NCBI GenBank assembly: GCA_965262235.1
Contig: OZ253504.1
Coordinates: 372,001 to 436,000 of the forward strand
Direction: 5' to 3'
DNA: 64,000 nt
Source of the DNA: CATQGW01 sp965262235
GTDB taxonomy: Bacteria > Chloroflexota > Dehalococcoidia > Bin125
Position numbers and translations under genes: made by a program. Under the pieces are notes generated by a model that was not told where the DNA came from, did no database searches, and saw only the letters and a list, made by a program, of their open reading frames with translations. Shown piece after piece: positions 1 to 8,030 of this stretch (its first letter is position 1; each line of letters opens with the position of its first letter).

Positions 1-66
1 ACCGCAGCCCCCCTCTGCCTCCGGCATCTCCCCCCGCTTTGCGGGGTGAGAGATATTCAGAGCTTC
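1..66. repeat. Dispersed palindromic element (partial, left edge)
   Basis: Right-hand part of the G/C-rich element found about ten more times in this window. It shows an AGAGGGGGG-type block (here as its complement), a CTCCCCCCGC/GCGGGG hairpin and a terminal TATTCAGAGCTT. It ends directly at the metF stop codon. The rest lies outside the window. Confidence 0.75.
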
Positions 67-67
67 C

Positions 68-940
68 CTACCCAAACCCCAACGCCGCCGCGATCTCCGC
101 CGCCGCCGCCGAGAAATTCATCGTGTAAATGTGCACCCCCGGCGCCCCGCCATCCAGCAGCTCGCGACCCAACCCCACCGCCGCCTCCACCCCGATCGCC
201 CGCCGCGCCGCCAGATCCTCTCCCGCCGCCGCCAGACGCGCCCGAATCGCAGCGGGAAACTCGATCCCGTTGAGCTCCGACATCCGCGCGATCCCCGCCA
301 CATTCGTCGGCGGCATCAGCCCCGGAATGATCGGCCGCTCGACGCCCCGCGCCGCCATCTCCTCGACAAACCGCCAGTAGTGCTCCGCACCAAAGAAGAA
401 CTGCGTCAGCGCGAAGTCCGCCGCCCCGATCTTCGCCGCCTGATGCGCCCGATCCGCCTCCGCCGAAATCGCCAGCGGATGCCCCTCCGGGTGCGCCGCC
501 ACCCCGATCGACATCGCCGCCCGCTCCCGCACGAACTCCGCCAGCTCCCGCGCGTAATCGAACGCCCCATTCGGCAGCTCACTGCTCGGCGGCTCTCCGC
601 CGCCGCTCGGCAGATCGCCCCGCAGCGCCAGCAGATTCTCGATCCCGTCCGCCGCATACGAATCGACGATCGCCGCCACCTCCGCCCGCGTGTGCGACAC
701 GCAGGTCAGATGCGGCATCGCCTCGACGCCATGCACCTCACGAATCCGCGACACCCACTCCCGCGTCGGACCGCGCGTCGCCCCGCCCGCTCCATACGTC
801 ACCGACATGAACGCCGGCTTCAGCTCCGCCAGACGCCCCAGCGTCCGCTCCAGCCGCGTCACCCCTTCCGGATCGCGCGGCGCAGAAAACTCAAACGACA
901 GCGTCGGCCCCGCCGCCAGCAGCTCCGGAATCCTCGTCAC
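68..940 (-). CDS. metF: 5,10-methylenetetrahydrofolate reductase
   Basis: Reduces 5,10-methylene-THF to 5-methyl-THF for methionine synthesis; cytosolic flavoprotein. The MTHFR landmarks appear in order: an early LSFEFSAP (family FEFFPPK-like strand), TYGAGG, GIENLLALRGDLP (matching the family LALRGD motif), AAHPEGHP, FALTQFFF and a C-terminal GVHIYTMN. I place the start at the GTG at 940, because AGGTGG lies about 8 bases upstream and family homology begins there. An in-frame GTG at 1000 would add 20 residues with no recognised match. At about 290 aa this is the short, catalytic-domain-only bacterial form. It stands alone, with a dispersed palindromic element right after its stop. Confidence 0.93.
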   Translation of the reverse strand: MTRIPELLAAGPTLSFEFSAPRDPEGVTRLERTLGRLAELKPAFMSVTYGAGGATRGPTREWVSRIREVHGVEAMPHLTCVSHTRAEVAAIVDSYAADGIENLLALRGDLPSGGGEPPSSELPNGAFDYARELAEFVRERAAMSIGVAAHPEGHPLAISAEADRAHQAAKIGAADFALTQFFFGAEHYWRFVEEMAARGVERPIIPGLMPPTNVAGIARMSELNGIEFPAAIRARLAAAGEDLAARRAIGVEAAVGLGRELLDGGAPGVHIYTMNFSAAAAEIAAALGFG

Positions 941-1079
941 GAAATCGCCACCTGAGCAGTGCGGGACAGGCAGGCCAAGCAGAACAGTCGGGACGAGCAC
1001 GACAACGGCCCCGTGACCGCAACGGTCCGGGGCCGTTCAGACGGGCGGGCCGAAGCCCGCCGTCGAGTGAAATGCGAAC

Positions 1080-1463
1080 CTAGACGCAGGAACGAGCCTG
1101 CGCCGAGCCGCCCTTGTCCGCCGTGTCAAACGACGAACCGCAAGCGCACGAGTGCGATGCGTTCGGGTTCGTGATGCTGAAGCCCTGCTTCATCACATCG
1201 TCGATGTAGTCGACCCGCGAACCGGTCAGCAGCGGCGCGCTCTCGTCGTCAACGAGGAACCGCACGCCGGCCTTCTCGATCACCAAGTCGCCGTCTTCCG
1301 CCTCGGTCGCCAGCGCCATCCCGTACTGGTAGCCCGAGCAGCCCCCGCCGACCACGAAGACGCGCAGCGCGCCATCGGCGAAGCCCTTCTCGACCAGCAG
1401 CGACTTGGCCTTCTCCGCGGCCAGGTCCGTCACGTCCAGCATCTGAGTCATCTGAAAGGTCAT
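1080..1463 (-). CDS. A-type iron-sulfur cluster carrier (IscA/ErpA/HesB family)
   Basis: Small (127 aa) Fe-S cluster carrier or assembly protein. All three conserved cysteines are present: one in GGGCSGYQYG and two in the C-terminal CAC motif (SCACGSSF). The ATG at 1463 is preceded by GAGAGGA. It lies next to, and divergent from, a cysteine desulfurase gene, so sulfur mobilisation and cluster delivery genes are neighbours. The sequence alone does not separate IscA from ErpA. Confidence 0.93.
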   Translation of the reverse strand: MTFQMTQMLDVTDLAAEKAKSLLVEKGFADGALRVFVVGGGCSGYQYGMALATEAEDGDLVIEKAGVRFLVDDESAPLLTGSRVDYIDDVMKQGFSITNPNASHSCACGSSFDTADKGGSAQARSCV

Positions 1464-1539
1464 CGCGCGTCCTCTCCCAAGCATCTGTTCGGCCCGCCCA
1501 GCATAGCCCAGCCGCCGATCCAACGCCACTCGGCAACCT

Positions 1540-1662
1540 CCGAACAACTCTCCCCCCGGCTCTGCGGGCGGAGATGCCACGATCCCCTCTCCCCCCGGCT
1601 CTGCGGGGGGAGATGCCGAAGCCTGCCCCTGCGTAGGCAGGGGGCAGAGGGGGGTCCCCGCC
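1540..1662. repeat. Dispersed palindromic element, doubled hairpin
   Basis: Two consecutive CTCTCCCCCCGG...GCGGGGGGAGATG hairpins, then a GCCTGCCCCTGCG/GGCAGGGGGC hairpin and a run of GAGGGGGG. It fills most of the 253 bp between the divergent Fe-S carrier and cysteine desulfurase genes. It is one of the few copies located upstream of genes. Confidence 0.8.
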
Positions 1663-1716
1663 GCGCCACTCTCACCAATTGTCCAAAAGGCGCCCCCTAC
1701 ACGTTATCCTGACCCC

Positions 1717-2880
1717 ATGGACCGCGCCTACCTCGACCACGCCGCCACCACCCCGCTCGATCCTCGCGTGCTCGACGCCATGATCCCCGTCCTGCGCGAC
1801 GGCTGGGGCAATCCCTCCGGCGTCTACCGCGAGGCCCAGAAGGCCCACGGCCTGCTCGACGACGCGCGCGACGCCATCGCGGCCAGCCTCGAGTGCTCTG
1901 CCCGCGAGATCATCCTCACCTCCGGCGGAACCGAATCCGACAACCTCGCCATCCGCGGCGTCGCCCGCAGTCGCAGCCACGCCGGCCGCCACCTAATCAC
2001 CTCCGCCATCGAGCACCACGCCGTGCTCCACCCCATGGAATCCCTCGCCGACGAGGGCTTCGAAGTCACCGTCCTGCCCGTCGACGCCGAAGGCTTCGTC
2101 GACCCCGCAGCCGTCGCCGCGGCCGTCCGCGACGACACCATCCTCGTCTCGATCATGGCCGCCAACAACGAAATCGGCACGCTCCAGCCCATCGCCGAGA
2201 TCAGCCGCGCCGTCAAACAGCGCAACCGGCGCACCGTCGTCCACAGCGACGCCGTCCAGGCCGCCGGCGCCATCGACATCCGCCCCGACATCCTCGGCGT
2301 CGACCTCATGTCGCTCACCGCCCACAAAATCTACGGACCCAAAGGCGTCGGCCTGCTCTACCACCGCCGCCGCACCCCGCTCGAGCCCACCATGCTCGGC
2401 GGCGGCCAGGAGGAAGAGCGCCGCGCCGGCACCGAAAACGTCGCCTCCGCCGCCGGCCTCGCCCGCGCCCTGCAGCTCGCCACCGACGAGCGCGACAGCC
2501 GCACCGCTCACGTCCAGCCGCTGCGCGACGCCCTCTGGCGCGAGCTCCGCGAGCGCGTCCACCCGATCCGCCTCAACGGCCCCGCCGACTGGTCGCGCCG
2601 CCTGCCCAACAACCTCCACGTCTGCTTCCCCGGCGTCGAGGGCGAGAGCATCCTGCTGCAGCTCGACATGGAAGGCATCGCCGCCAGCAGCGGCAGCGCC
2701 TGCAGCACCGGCAGCACCGAGCCCAGCCACGTCCTCACCGCCCTCAACGTCGACCCCGACACCGCCCACAGCGCCCTCCGCCTCTCCCTCGGCCAAACCA
2801 ACACCGAAGCCCACATCAACCAGCTAGCCACCGCCATCCCCCAAATCATCTCCCGCCTCCGCGCCCTCGCCCCTGTGTAG
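1717..2880 (+). CDS. Cysteine desulfurase (NifS/IscS type)
   Basis: PLP enzyme that converts cysteine to alanine and a protein-bound persulfide used for Fe-S cluster and thio-modification pathways. It begins with the family signature YLDHAATTPLDPRV, has the PLP-lysine region LTAHKIYGPKGVG, an HSDAVQAAG segment, and the active-site cysteine in SGSACSTGSTEPSHVL. Its 387 aa is normal for the family. The divergent Fe-S carrier at 1080-1463 supports a cluster-assembly role. The close spacing and length of the active-site loop suggest a group I (IscS/NifS) enzyme rather than SufS. Confidence 0.95.
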   Translation: MDRAYLDHAATTPLDPRVLDAMIPVLRDGWGNPSGVYREAQKAHGLLDDARDAIAASLECSAREIILTSGGTESDNLAIRGVARSRSHAGRHLITSAIEHHAVLHPMESLADEGFEVTVLPVDAEGFVDPAAVAAAVRDDTILVSIMAANNEIGTLQPIAEISRAVKQRNRRTVVHSDAVQAAGAIDIRPDILGVDLMSLTAHKIYGPKGVGLLYHRRRTPLEPTMLGGGQEEERRAGTENVASAAGLARALQLATDERDSRTAHVQPLRDALWRELRERVHPIRLNGPADWSRRLPNNLHVCFPGVEGESILLQLDMEGIAASSGSACSTGSTEPSHVLTALNVDPDTAHSALRLSLGQTNTEAHINQLATAIPQIISRLRALAPV

Positions 2881-2913
2881 GCCAGCTAGCCTGTATCCGA
2901 CGGGGGGTGCGCG

Positions 2914-3549
2914 ATGGTCTCGGCTCCTGAGAAACCCATTGAAGCCGGCTCGCCGTCTCAGTCGTGGGCGGGGATTGAGTTTCCGCTGTTGCTCCGCGTG
3001 CCCGAGGGTTGGGAGTTGACGGATGAAGCGCTACTCGAGTTGGCCGCGATCAATGAGGAGTGGATCGTGGAGGCCGACGCTGCGGGGGGCTTGCTGATCA
3101 TGCCGCCTCCGGCGCCGCAGAGCGGCGAGCGGGAGATGGACATCGGCTCGCAGGTGTTCGCGTTGAACCTCGCCAACAAAGTCGGGCGAGCGTTCGGCGA
3201 GGCGATGTTTCGGCTGCCGAACGGTTGGCGCCGCGCTCCCGATGCGTGCTGGATCAGCGATGAGCGCCTGTCCGGCATAGAACCGGGGGACGAGGGAGTC
3301 TGGGCCGTATGCCCGGACTTCGTGGTAGAGGTGCGTTCGGTGACCGATCGGTTGGCGCCCGTGCAGGCGAAGATGGAGATGTGGCGATCGCAGGGCGCGC
3401 GGCTGGGCTGGCTCGTGGATCCGTTTGAGTCGGTGGTCTGGGTGTACGGGGAGGAGAACGAGGCCGAGCGCGTCGAACGGCCGCTCAGCCTGATCGTCTC
3501 AGTAGCATCGGAGGATTGGGAGATCGACTTGTCGCGCATTTGGCGCTAA
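2914..3549 (+). CDS. Uma2-family putative restriction-endonuclease-like protein
   Basis: 211 aa protein of the Uma2 (DUF820) family, whose fold is a PD-(D/E)XK nuclease. Visible landmarks are an N-terminal LLELAAINEEW, the RAPDACWIS strand, PDFVVEVRSVTD with the acidic residues, and the QAKMEMWRSQGARLGWLVDP helix-strand typical of the family. The cellular function of Uma2 proteins is not established; they are frequent in multiple copies in Chloroflexota and Cyanobacteria. A second member lies at 60571-61200. Confidence 0.88.
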   Translation: MVSAPEKPIEAGSPSQSWAGIEFPLLLRVPEGWELTDEALLELAAINEEWIVEADAAGGLLIMPPPAPQSGEREMDIGSQVFALNLANKVGRAFGEAMFRLPNGWRRAPDACWISDERLSGIEPGDEGVWAVCPDFVVEVRSVTDRLAPVQAKMEMWRSQGARLGWLVDPFESVVWVYGEENEAERVERPLSLIVSVASEDWEIDLSRIWR

Positions 3550-3649
3550 CCGGGAGCACCTACGGCAGCAGACCCAGCCACGAGCAAACGGCCCTGGGCG
3601 TAAACGCCCACACCGCGCTCTGCCTCGGCCTCGATATTCCCGGTTCCGT

Positions 3650-5176
3650 TCAACGCACCACACCGCCACCGCGGCCAAGTAGATTGCCACCTGTGGCGGC
3701 CGCCGGAGAGTTGTGCTCTGGGAGGGTGCCATCAAACGCATCTGCGATGATACGCAGCCACCGTTCCTTAAACTCGCCCGCCTCAGCGTATGTCAGGGGC
3801 ATGGCGATGCGCCAAGGAAACTTATCCTCCGTGAGAAGCAAGATCGAGTCTGACGGCGATTGTGCTTGCGGATCGTGCCACGGACCCTGCTCGCCCCTTT
3901 CGCCGACAAACGACAATCCCATTTCGTACCACGCGAACTGATCGGGATGAATTGGGTTACAATACCATAACTCGTAGTCGCATGCTACATGTCCGACGGT
4001 CCTTCGAGGTAGTGTGATAGTCGTACCAGCCATCGCAATCACATCGAATGTCGGACTAACGCATTCCCACGATTCCTCGTCGACGGGCTGCGAGGCCCAC
4101 ACGAGGACACGTACGCCCGGGTGCTTGATCAAGAATGCAAACGTCCTGTCGCCGGTTGATAACAAAAACGGCTCATTCACAATGGTCGGCATACGCGCTC
4201 TCAAGTCTGTCCACAACGACGAGACCATGTGATCGAGGCTTCGGGTTGCGTCCGCGGCGAGTTCGCGCCGTCGTTCATCAAGCGCGATCCTCTTGGCCTC
4301 CAACACTGCGGCATCGGTTTGACGCTCAACCTCCTGGCGTTCAATACGATCGAGCCTGGCAAGGGCCGGAATAGCTGGACTCTCGTCAATGCTAGACAGG
4401 CGATCCCGCACTTCGGAAGCAGTAGGACGAGACATCGCCTGCTTGGACAAGCACGACTTGATGAGCGCCACGACGCGGTCTGAAACTCCGAGTAGATCGG
4501 GGGGCGGCTCGGAGAGATGTTGCTCTCGGAATTCTTCCTCGGTCGGACCTGGGAAAGGAACGTGTCCGCCTAGGAGTTCGAACGCGATCACTCCCCAAGC
4601 ATATATGTCCGTTCTTGGCTCGGCACGGTCTTGACGCCACTGTTCCGGCGCAGCGTACTCGGGGGTCATTGCGCGCTTCACCGTGTTCGACGCAGTTGTT
4701 ACATCAGCATACCTCGCGATACCAAAGTCAGCGACGTGCCACTGGCCATTCCACTCCAAGACGTTCGCAGGTTTAAGGTCGCGATGAACGATTGCATCCG
4801 CAGCCCCGTTCCCGGCAATCGCCTCGAGTGCGGCTAGGATGTCCATTAGGATTGGCTTTGCGTCGTTCAGCGACATTGAAGCACCTTCGGCGCTGTCCAG
4901 AAGTTCGCGGAGGCTGCGATCAGCACGTGGCATCGCGAGAACGTATTCGCCGTTCAGCTCTCCGTGAGCCCAGATGGGCAACACGTTGGCAAGTCCGCTT
5001 GCTCCCGGCGCGACCAGACGTTCACGCTGGGAGCTTGGGCCGCTCCGCACCACTTTCAATGCCGCTGGGTCACCGTTCGGAGCAAACCCCCCATACACGT
5101 GCCCAAATCCACCGCTGCCCAGGAGATCATTCAAGTCGAGCTTCCAGACTCCGCCCGCCAACGTGATCTCTTTCAC
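3650..5176 (-). CDS. Serine/threonine protein kinase with uncharacterised C-terminal domain
   Basis: Hanks-type kinase, 508 aa from the GTG at 5176 (GGGAG seven bases upstream). The glycine loop is GSGGFGHV, the ATP lysine is in AALKVV, the catalytic loop is HRDLKPAN, the metal motif is ADFGIAR, and the APE motif is in YAAPEQW, followed by DIYAWGVIAFELLGG. After the kinase domain (roughly residues 10-270) come a charged, probably coiled-coil stretch (ERQEVERQTD...) and about 200 residues I cannot assign. There is no transmembrane helix or PASTA repeat, so it is likely cytosolic. Its base composition is visibly lower in GC and less codon-biased than its neighbours, which suggests acquisition by transfer. 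Confidence 0.9.
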   Translation of the reverse strand: MKEITLAGGVWKLDLNDLLGSGGFGHVYGGFAPNGDPAALKVVRSGPSSQRERLVAPGASGLANVLPIWAHGELNGEYVLAMPRADRSLRELLDSAEGASMSLNDAKPILMDILAALEAIAGNGAADAIVHRDLKPANVLEWNGQWHVADFGIARYADVTTASNTVKRAMTPEYAAPEQWRQDRAEPRTDIYAWGVIAFELLGGHVPFPGPTEEEFREQHLSEPPPDLLGVSDRVVALIKSCLSKQAMSRPTASEVRDRLSSIDESPAIPALARLDRIERQEVERQTDAAVLEAKRIALDERRRELAADATRSLDHMVSSLWTDLRARMPTIVNEPFLLSTGDRTFAFLIKHPGVRVLVWASQPVDEESWECVSPTFDVIAMAGTTITLPRRTVGHVACDYELWYCNPIHPDQFAWYEMGLSFVGERGEQGPWHDPQAQSPSDSILLLTEDKFPWRIAMPLTYAEAGEFKERWLRIIADAFDGTLPEHNSPAAATGGNLLGRGGGVVR

Positions 5177-5559
5177 CGAGCGCTCCCGTCCGTCCCCGAA
5201 CGTCGCCGGCCCACCGGGCCATGCCGAGAGAATCGATAAGCAGCGTACCCTGTTGAGCAGCGATGCGGAGTGTGGGCGGCGGGCTCGGTGCATCCTGCGG
5301 TAGGTCATCCACGTGGCTCACGGAGACGCGCGCAGCTGGTTCACGCGCCGGTTAAGCTGCTGGCAAGGCAGCAACTGCCTCCGTTGCTCCGCACCGGGGC
5401 GCGAATCCCAAGCCTCAGCATGAGCGTCCAGGACCGCCCAAACCCTCTCTGCTGAGCGATGACCCTCGTTCAGCCGCGCTGACGCCGACCGAGCCGGCTG
5501 ATGATCCCGATCGCGTGGGGGTGCCTGCTATCCTCCCTCCGACCCCACAAGGAGGCATC
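5177..5559. other. Intergenic region between kinase and nuoB
   Basis: About 380 bp between divergent genes. I see no gene or RNA here. The only clear signal is the AAGGAGG ribosome binding site of nuoB at 5549-5555. Promoters for both flanking genes are expected but I could not pick them out with confidence. Confidence 0.5.
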
Positions 5560-6267
5560 GTGGTCCAACGCACCATCGACACCGGCGGCGCACCCATCCC
5601 CCTCCTCGAACCCAACACCGACATCGAGGACGAGCTCCGCTCCCAACTCCTCATCTCCACCGTCGACAAAGTCTTCGGCTGGGCGCGGCGCTCCTCCCTC
5701 TGGCCGGCCATGTTCGGGCTCGCCTGCTGCGCGATCGAAATGATCGCCACCGCCAACGCCCGCTACGACCTCGCCCGCTTCGGCGCCGAAGTCTTCCGCG
5801 CCTCACCCCGCCAGGCCGACCTCATGATCGTCGCCGGCACCGTCACCTGGAAAATGGCCCCGCCCGTCCGCCGCATCTACCTCCAGATGGCCGATCCCAA
5901 GTGGGTCATCTCGATGGGCTCCTGCTCCAACATCGGCGGACCCTTCGCCCACGGCTACTCCACCCTGCCCGGCGTCAACAACGTCATCCCCGTCGACGTC
6001 TACGTGCCCGGCTGCCCGCCCCGACCCGAATCCCTGCTCGCCGGCCTCATGCTGCTCCAGCAGGTCATCGAGGAAGAGCACGACAACGGACACCAGAAGC
6101 GCCGCCCCGAACCCACCGGCGACTTCTCCCGAATGCTCCCCGAGGGCGACCCGATTCGCGCCGAGCTCGAATCGCTCTTCCCGCCCTACCTCTCCGCCGC
6201 CGGCGAGGAACGCCACCCCCGCACCGGCGCCCTCCCGCACGACGTCAACTTCTACTCCAGCCGCTAG
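5560..6267 (+). CDS. nuoB: NADH-quinone oxidoreductase subunit B
   Basis: Complex I peripheral-arm subunit that carries cluster N2, the last Fe-S cluster before quinone. The N2 ligands are visible: tandem cysteines in GLACCAIEM, one in GSCSNIGG, and one in VPGCPPRPE. The GTG start at 5560 is set by a perfect AAGGAGG five bases upstream. The 235 aa length includes a C-terminal tail of about 60 residues after the conserved core. nuoI follows after 30 bp, so the two are probably one operon. Subunits C, D and H and the membrane arm are not adjacent. Confidence 0.95.
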   Translation: MVQRTIDTGGAPIPLLEPNTDIEDELRSQLLISTVDKVFGWARRSSLWPAMFGLACCAIEMIATANARYDLARFGAEVFRASPRQADLMIVAGTVTWKMAPPVRRIYLQMADPKWVISMGSCSNIGGPFAHGYSTLPGVNNVIPVDVYVPGCPPRPESLLAGLMLLQQVIEEEHDNGHQKRRPEPTGDFSRMLPEGDPIRAELESLFPPYLSAAGEERHPRTGALPHDVNFYSSR

Positions 6268-6297
6268 CGCCGACAGAGCCGAGAGGAACACCAGCGC

Positions 6298-6783
6298 ATG
6301 GTCTTCGGCAAAGGCATCGCCAAGGGTCTGCTCACCGTCATCAAGCACGTCGGCCGCACGCCCGTCACTGTCGAGTTCCCCGAAGAGGAACGCGACATCC
6401 CGCCGCGCGCCCGCACCAACCTCGTCTGGTTCGTCGAGCGCTGCACCGGCTGCTCGACCTGCGCCCAGGCCTGCCCCGATGGCTGCATCCTGGTCGAAAC
6501 CGAGCCCCGCGAAGACGGCTCGTTCCTCGTCAACCGCTACGAAATCGACTTCCGCCTCTGCATGTACTGCGGACTCTGCGCCGAAGCCTGCCCCTACGAA
6601 GCCATCCAGGTCGGCGGCAGCTACACCAACGTCGTCACCAACCCCAACGACCTCTACCACGACAAAGAAAACCTCATCGGCCTCGCCAACGAGTACCTCG
6701 AAAAGCACGACTGGGTCTACCCCAACGGCCAGCGAGCCGTCACCCAGTCAGTCCACCCCCCCGAACAACGCCAGCACCACTAG
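6298..6783 (+). CDS. nuoI: NADH-quinone oxidoreductase subunit I (2[4Fe-4S] ferredoxin type)
   Basis: 161 aa complex I subunit carrying clusters N6a and N6b. It has two complete ferredoxin motifs, CTGCSTCAQACP and CMYCGLCAEACP. The ATG at 6298 has GAGAGGA upstream. It lies 30 bp behind nuoB. Together these form a minimal N2-N6 electron-transfer module detached from the rest of a nuo operon. A nuoG-like gene is 7 kb away. Confidence 0.94.
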   Translation: MVFGKGIAKGLLTVIKHVGRTPVTVEFPEEERDIPPRARTNLVWFVERCTGCSTCAQACPDGCILVETEPREDGSFLVNRYEIDFRLCMYCGLCAEACPYEAIQVGGSYTNVVTNPNDLYHDKENLIGLANEYLEKHDWVYPNGQRAVTQSVHPPEQRQHH

Positions 6784-6903
6784 GGGCTGCTGAAAAAGTC
6801 ATCGCGTCTGGTCTCTCTCTCCCCCCGCAGAGCGGGGCGGTATCTCATGATCCCCTCTCCCCCCGCTCGGCGGGGGGAGATGCCGAAGGCAGAGGGGGGC
6901 CTC
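6784..6903. repeat. Dispersed palindromic element after nuoI
   Basis: It begins immediately at the nuoI stop with the terminal motif GGGCTGCTGAAAAAGTCATCG, followed by two CTCTCCCCCCGC hairpins and the closing GCAGAGGGGGGCC block. Left end and hairpins match the copies at 7750 and 24301. Confidence 0.8.
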
Positions 6904-6974
6904 CCACGCGGACCGAAGCCAATCCCCCGCTACCCACCCTCCGACCCGCCCAGAAAAAACATCGGAGTCCCCCC

Positions 6975-7460
6975 ATGCCATCAACCCTCGCTGACGTCGC
7001 CCCCGCCTTCCTCGCCATGGCCCACCGCATCGTGTGGTGCTCCGTCGCAACCGTCGACGCGCGGAAACGCCCGCGCTCTCGCATCCTCCACCCCATCTGG
7101 GAATGGGAAGACGGCGAGTTGACCGGCTGGATCGCCACCAGCCCCACCCCCCTGAAGCGCGCACACCTCGACAACAGCCCGCACGTCTCCTGCAACTATT
7201 GGACCGAGAACCACGACACCTGCGTCGCCGAATGCCAGGCCGAGTGGCAGTTCGACCTGGCCGACCGCGAGCGCGTCTGGAACCTGTTCAAGTCGGGACC
7301 GCCGCCGGTCGGCTACGACCCGGCGATCATCCCCGGGTGGGAAGGTCCCGACAGCCCAGCGTTCGCCGTCTTGCGACTAAAGCCCTGGCGACTTCGCGTC
7401 ATGCCCGGCACCGCGATGCTGACAGGCCAGGGCGAAGTCCTCACCTGGACCGCCCCCTAA
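6975..7460 (+). CDS. Pyridoxamine 5'-phosphate oxidase-like flavin-binding protein
   Basis: 161 aa split-barrel protein of the PNPOx-like superfamily. Visible features are a CSVATVDARKRPRSRILHPIWE strand pair, a WIATSPTPLKRAHLDNSPHVS segment (family: K...L..NP.V), and a C-terminal LKPWRLRVMPG. Members bind FMN or F420 and reduce small substrates; I cannot tell which. The ATG at 6975 follows a C-rich stretch with no good ribosome binding site. It is preceded by a palindromic element and followed by a REP. Confidence 0.8.
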   Translation: MPSTLADVAPAFLAMAHRIVWCSVATVDARKRPRSRILHPIWEWEDGELTGWIATSPTPLKRAHLDNSPHVSCNYWTENHDTCVAECQAEWQFDLADRERVWNLFKSGPPPVGYDPAIIPGWEGPDSPAFAVLRLKPWRLRVMPGTAMLTGQGEVLTWTAP

Positions 7461-7478
7461 CCGCACCTCCCCTCCCCT

Positions 7479-7503
7479 GTAGGGGCAGCCCTCGTGGCTG
7501 CCC
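7479..7503 (+). repeat. REP palindrome (GC variant)
   Basis: 25-bp palindrome with stem GGGCAGCC/GGCTGCCC. It belongs to the same family as 10389, 12676 and the RAYT-flanking copies at 34766, 35010 and 35319. The stem differs from the RAYT copies by a paired A-to-G and T-to-C change, which keeps the hairpin intact. Confidence 0.85.
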
Positions 7504-7595
7504 ATCCCGCCTCCCGCAACGCCCCCCCGCTGCTACCCGCCGCCCTCCCCCGCGACGCTGAACGCCCCCTACCACCGCACACCTCCCGCAGCCGC

Positions 7596-7718
7596 AATTG
7601 CATCGAGCGGCTGTTTCGTCGCCTCAAGCGCTTCAGCCGCCTCCACGCCCGCTACGGCAAGCTGGACATCATCTACCTCAGCTTCGTCTACCTTGCACCC
7701 ATCGATGATGCACTCCAG
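7596..7718 (+). pseudogene. IS5-like transposase C-terminal remnant
   Basis: An open segment reading NCIERLFRRLKRFSRLHARYG and then KLDIIYLSFVYLAPIDDAL matches the C-terminal end of IS5-group DDE transposases, including the catalytic-glutamate region (CIERLFRRLK). Only about 41 codons remain. The start and most of the catalytic core are gone, and dispersed repeats flank it on both sides. Confidence 0.8.
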
Positions 7719-7749
7719 AAAGCGTGTACAGGCCCTGGCACGGTGCTGA

Positions 7750-7950
7750 ACTGGCAGGCTGGTGAAAGAGTCATCGCGCCCGCTCTTTCTCTCCCCCCGC
7801 AGCGCGGGGGGAGATGTCACGGAGTGACAGAGGGGGGCCCGCCCGTGCACGACCAGATACGCTACGCCGTCGCGTCGGGGCTGCAGACCCCCTCTGCCCC
7901 CTGCCTGCGCAGGGGCAGGCTTCGGCATCTCCCCGCACCGCGGGGGCGAG
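7750..7950. repeat. Dispersed palindromic element, long composite copy
   Basis: Left end GGTGAAAGAGTCATCGCG, then a CCCCCCGC/GCGGGGGG hairpin, a TGTCACGGAGTGACA palindrome and GAGGGGGGCCCG. After about 60 bp of unique sequence comes the mirror-image half (CCCCCTCTGCCCCCTGCCTG, GCGCAGGGGCAGG, CATCTCCCCG). This two-ended form with a central insert is what a non-autonomous mobile element would look like. Confidence 0.8.
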
Positions 7951-8030
7951 CGCGAGGCGAGCGCCGACCGGCGGACTTGCTCGGCGCCCTGCTAGTCGCG
8001 CGGACGACGCACTGAGAGAGCGACGAGATC

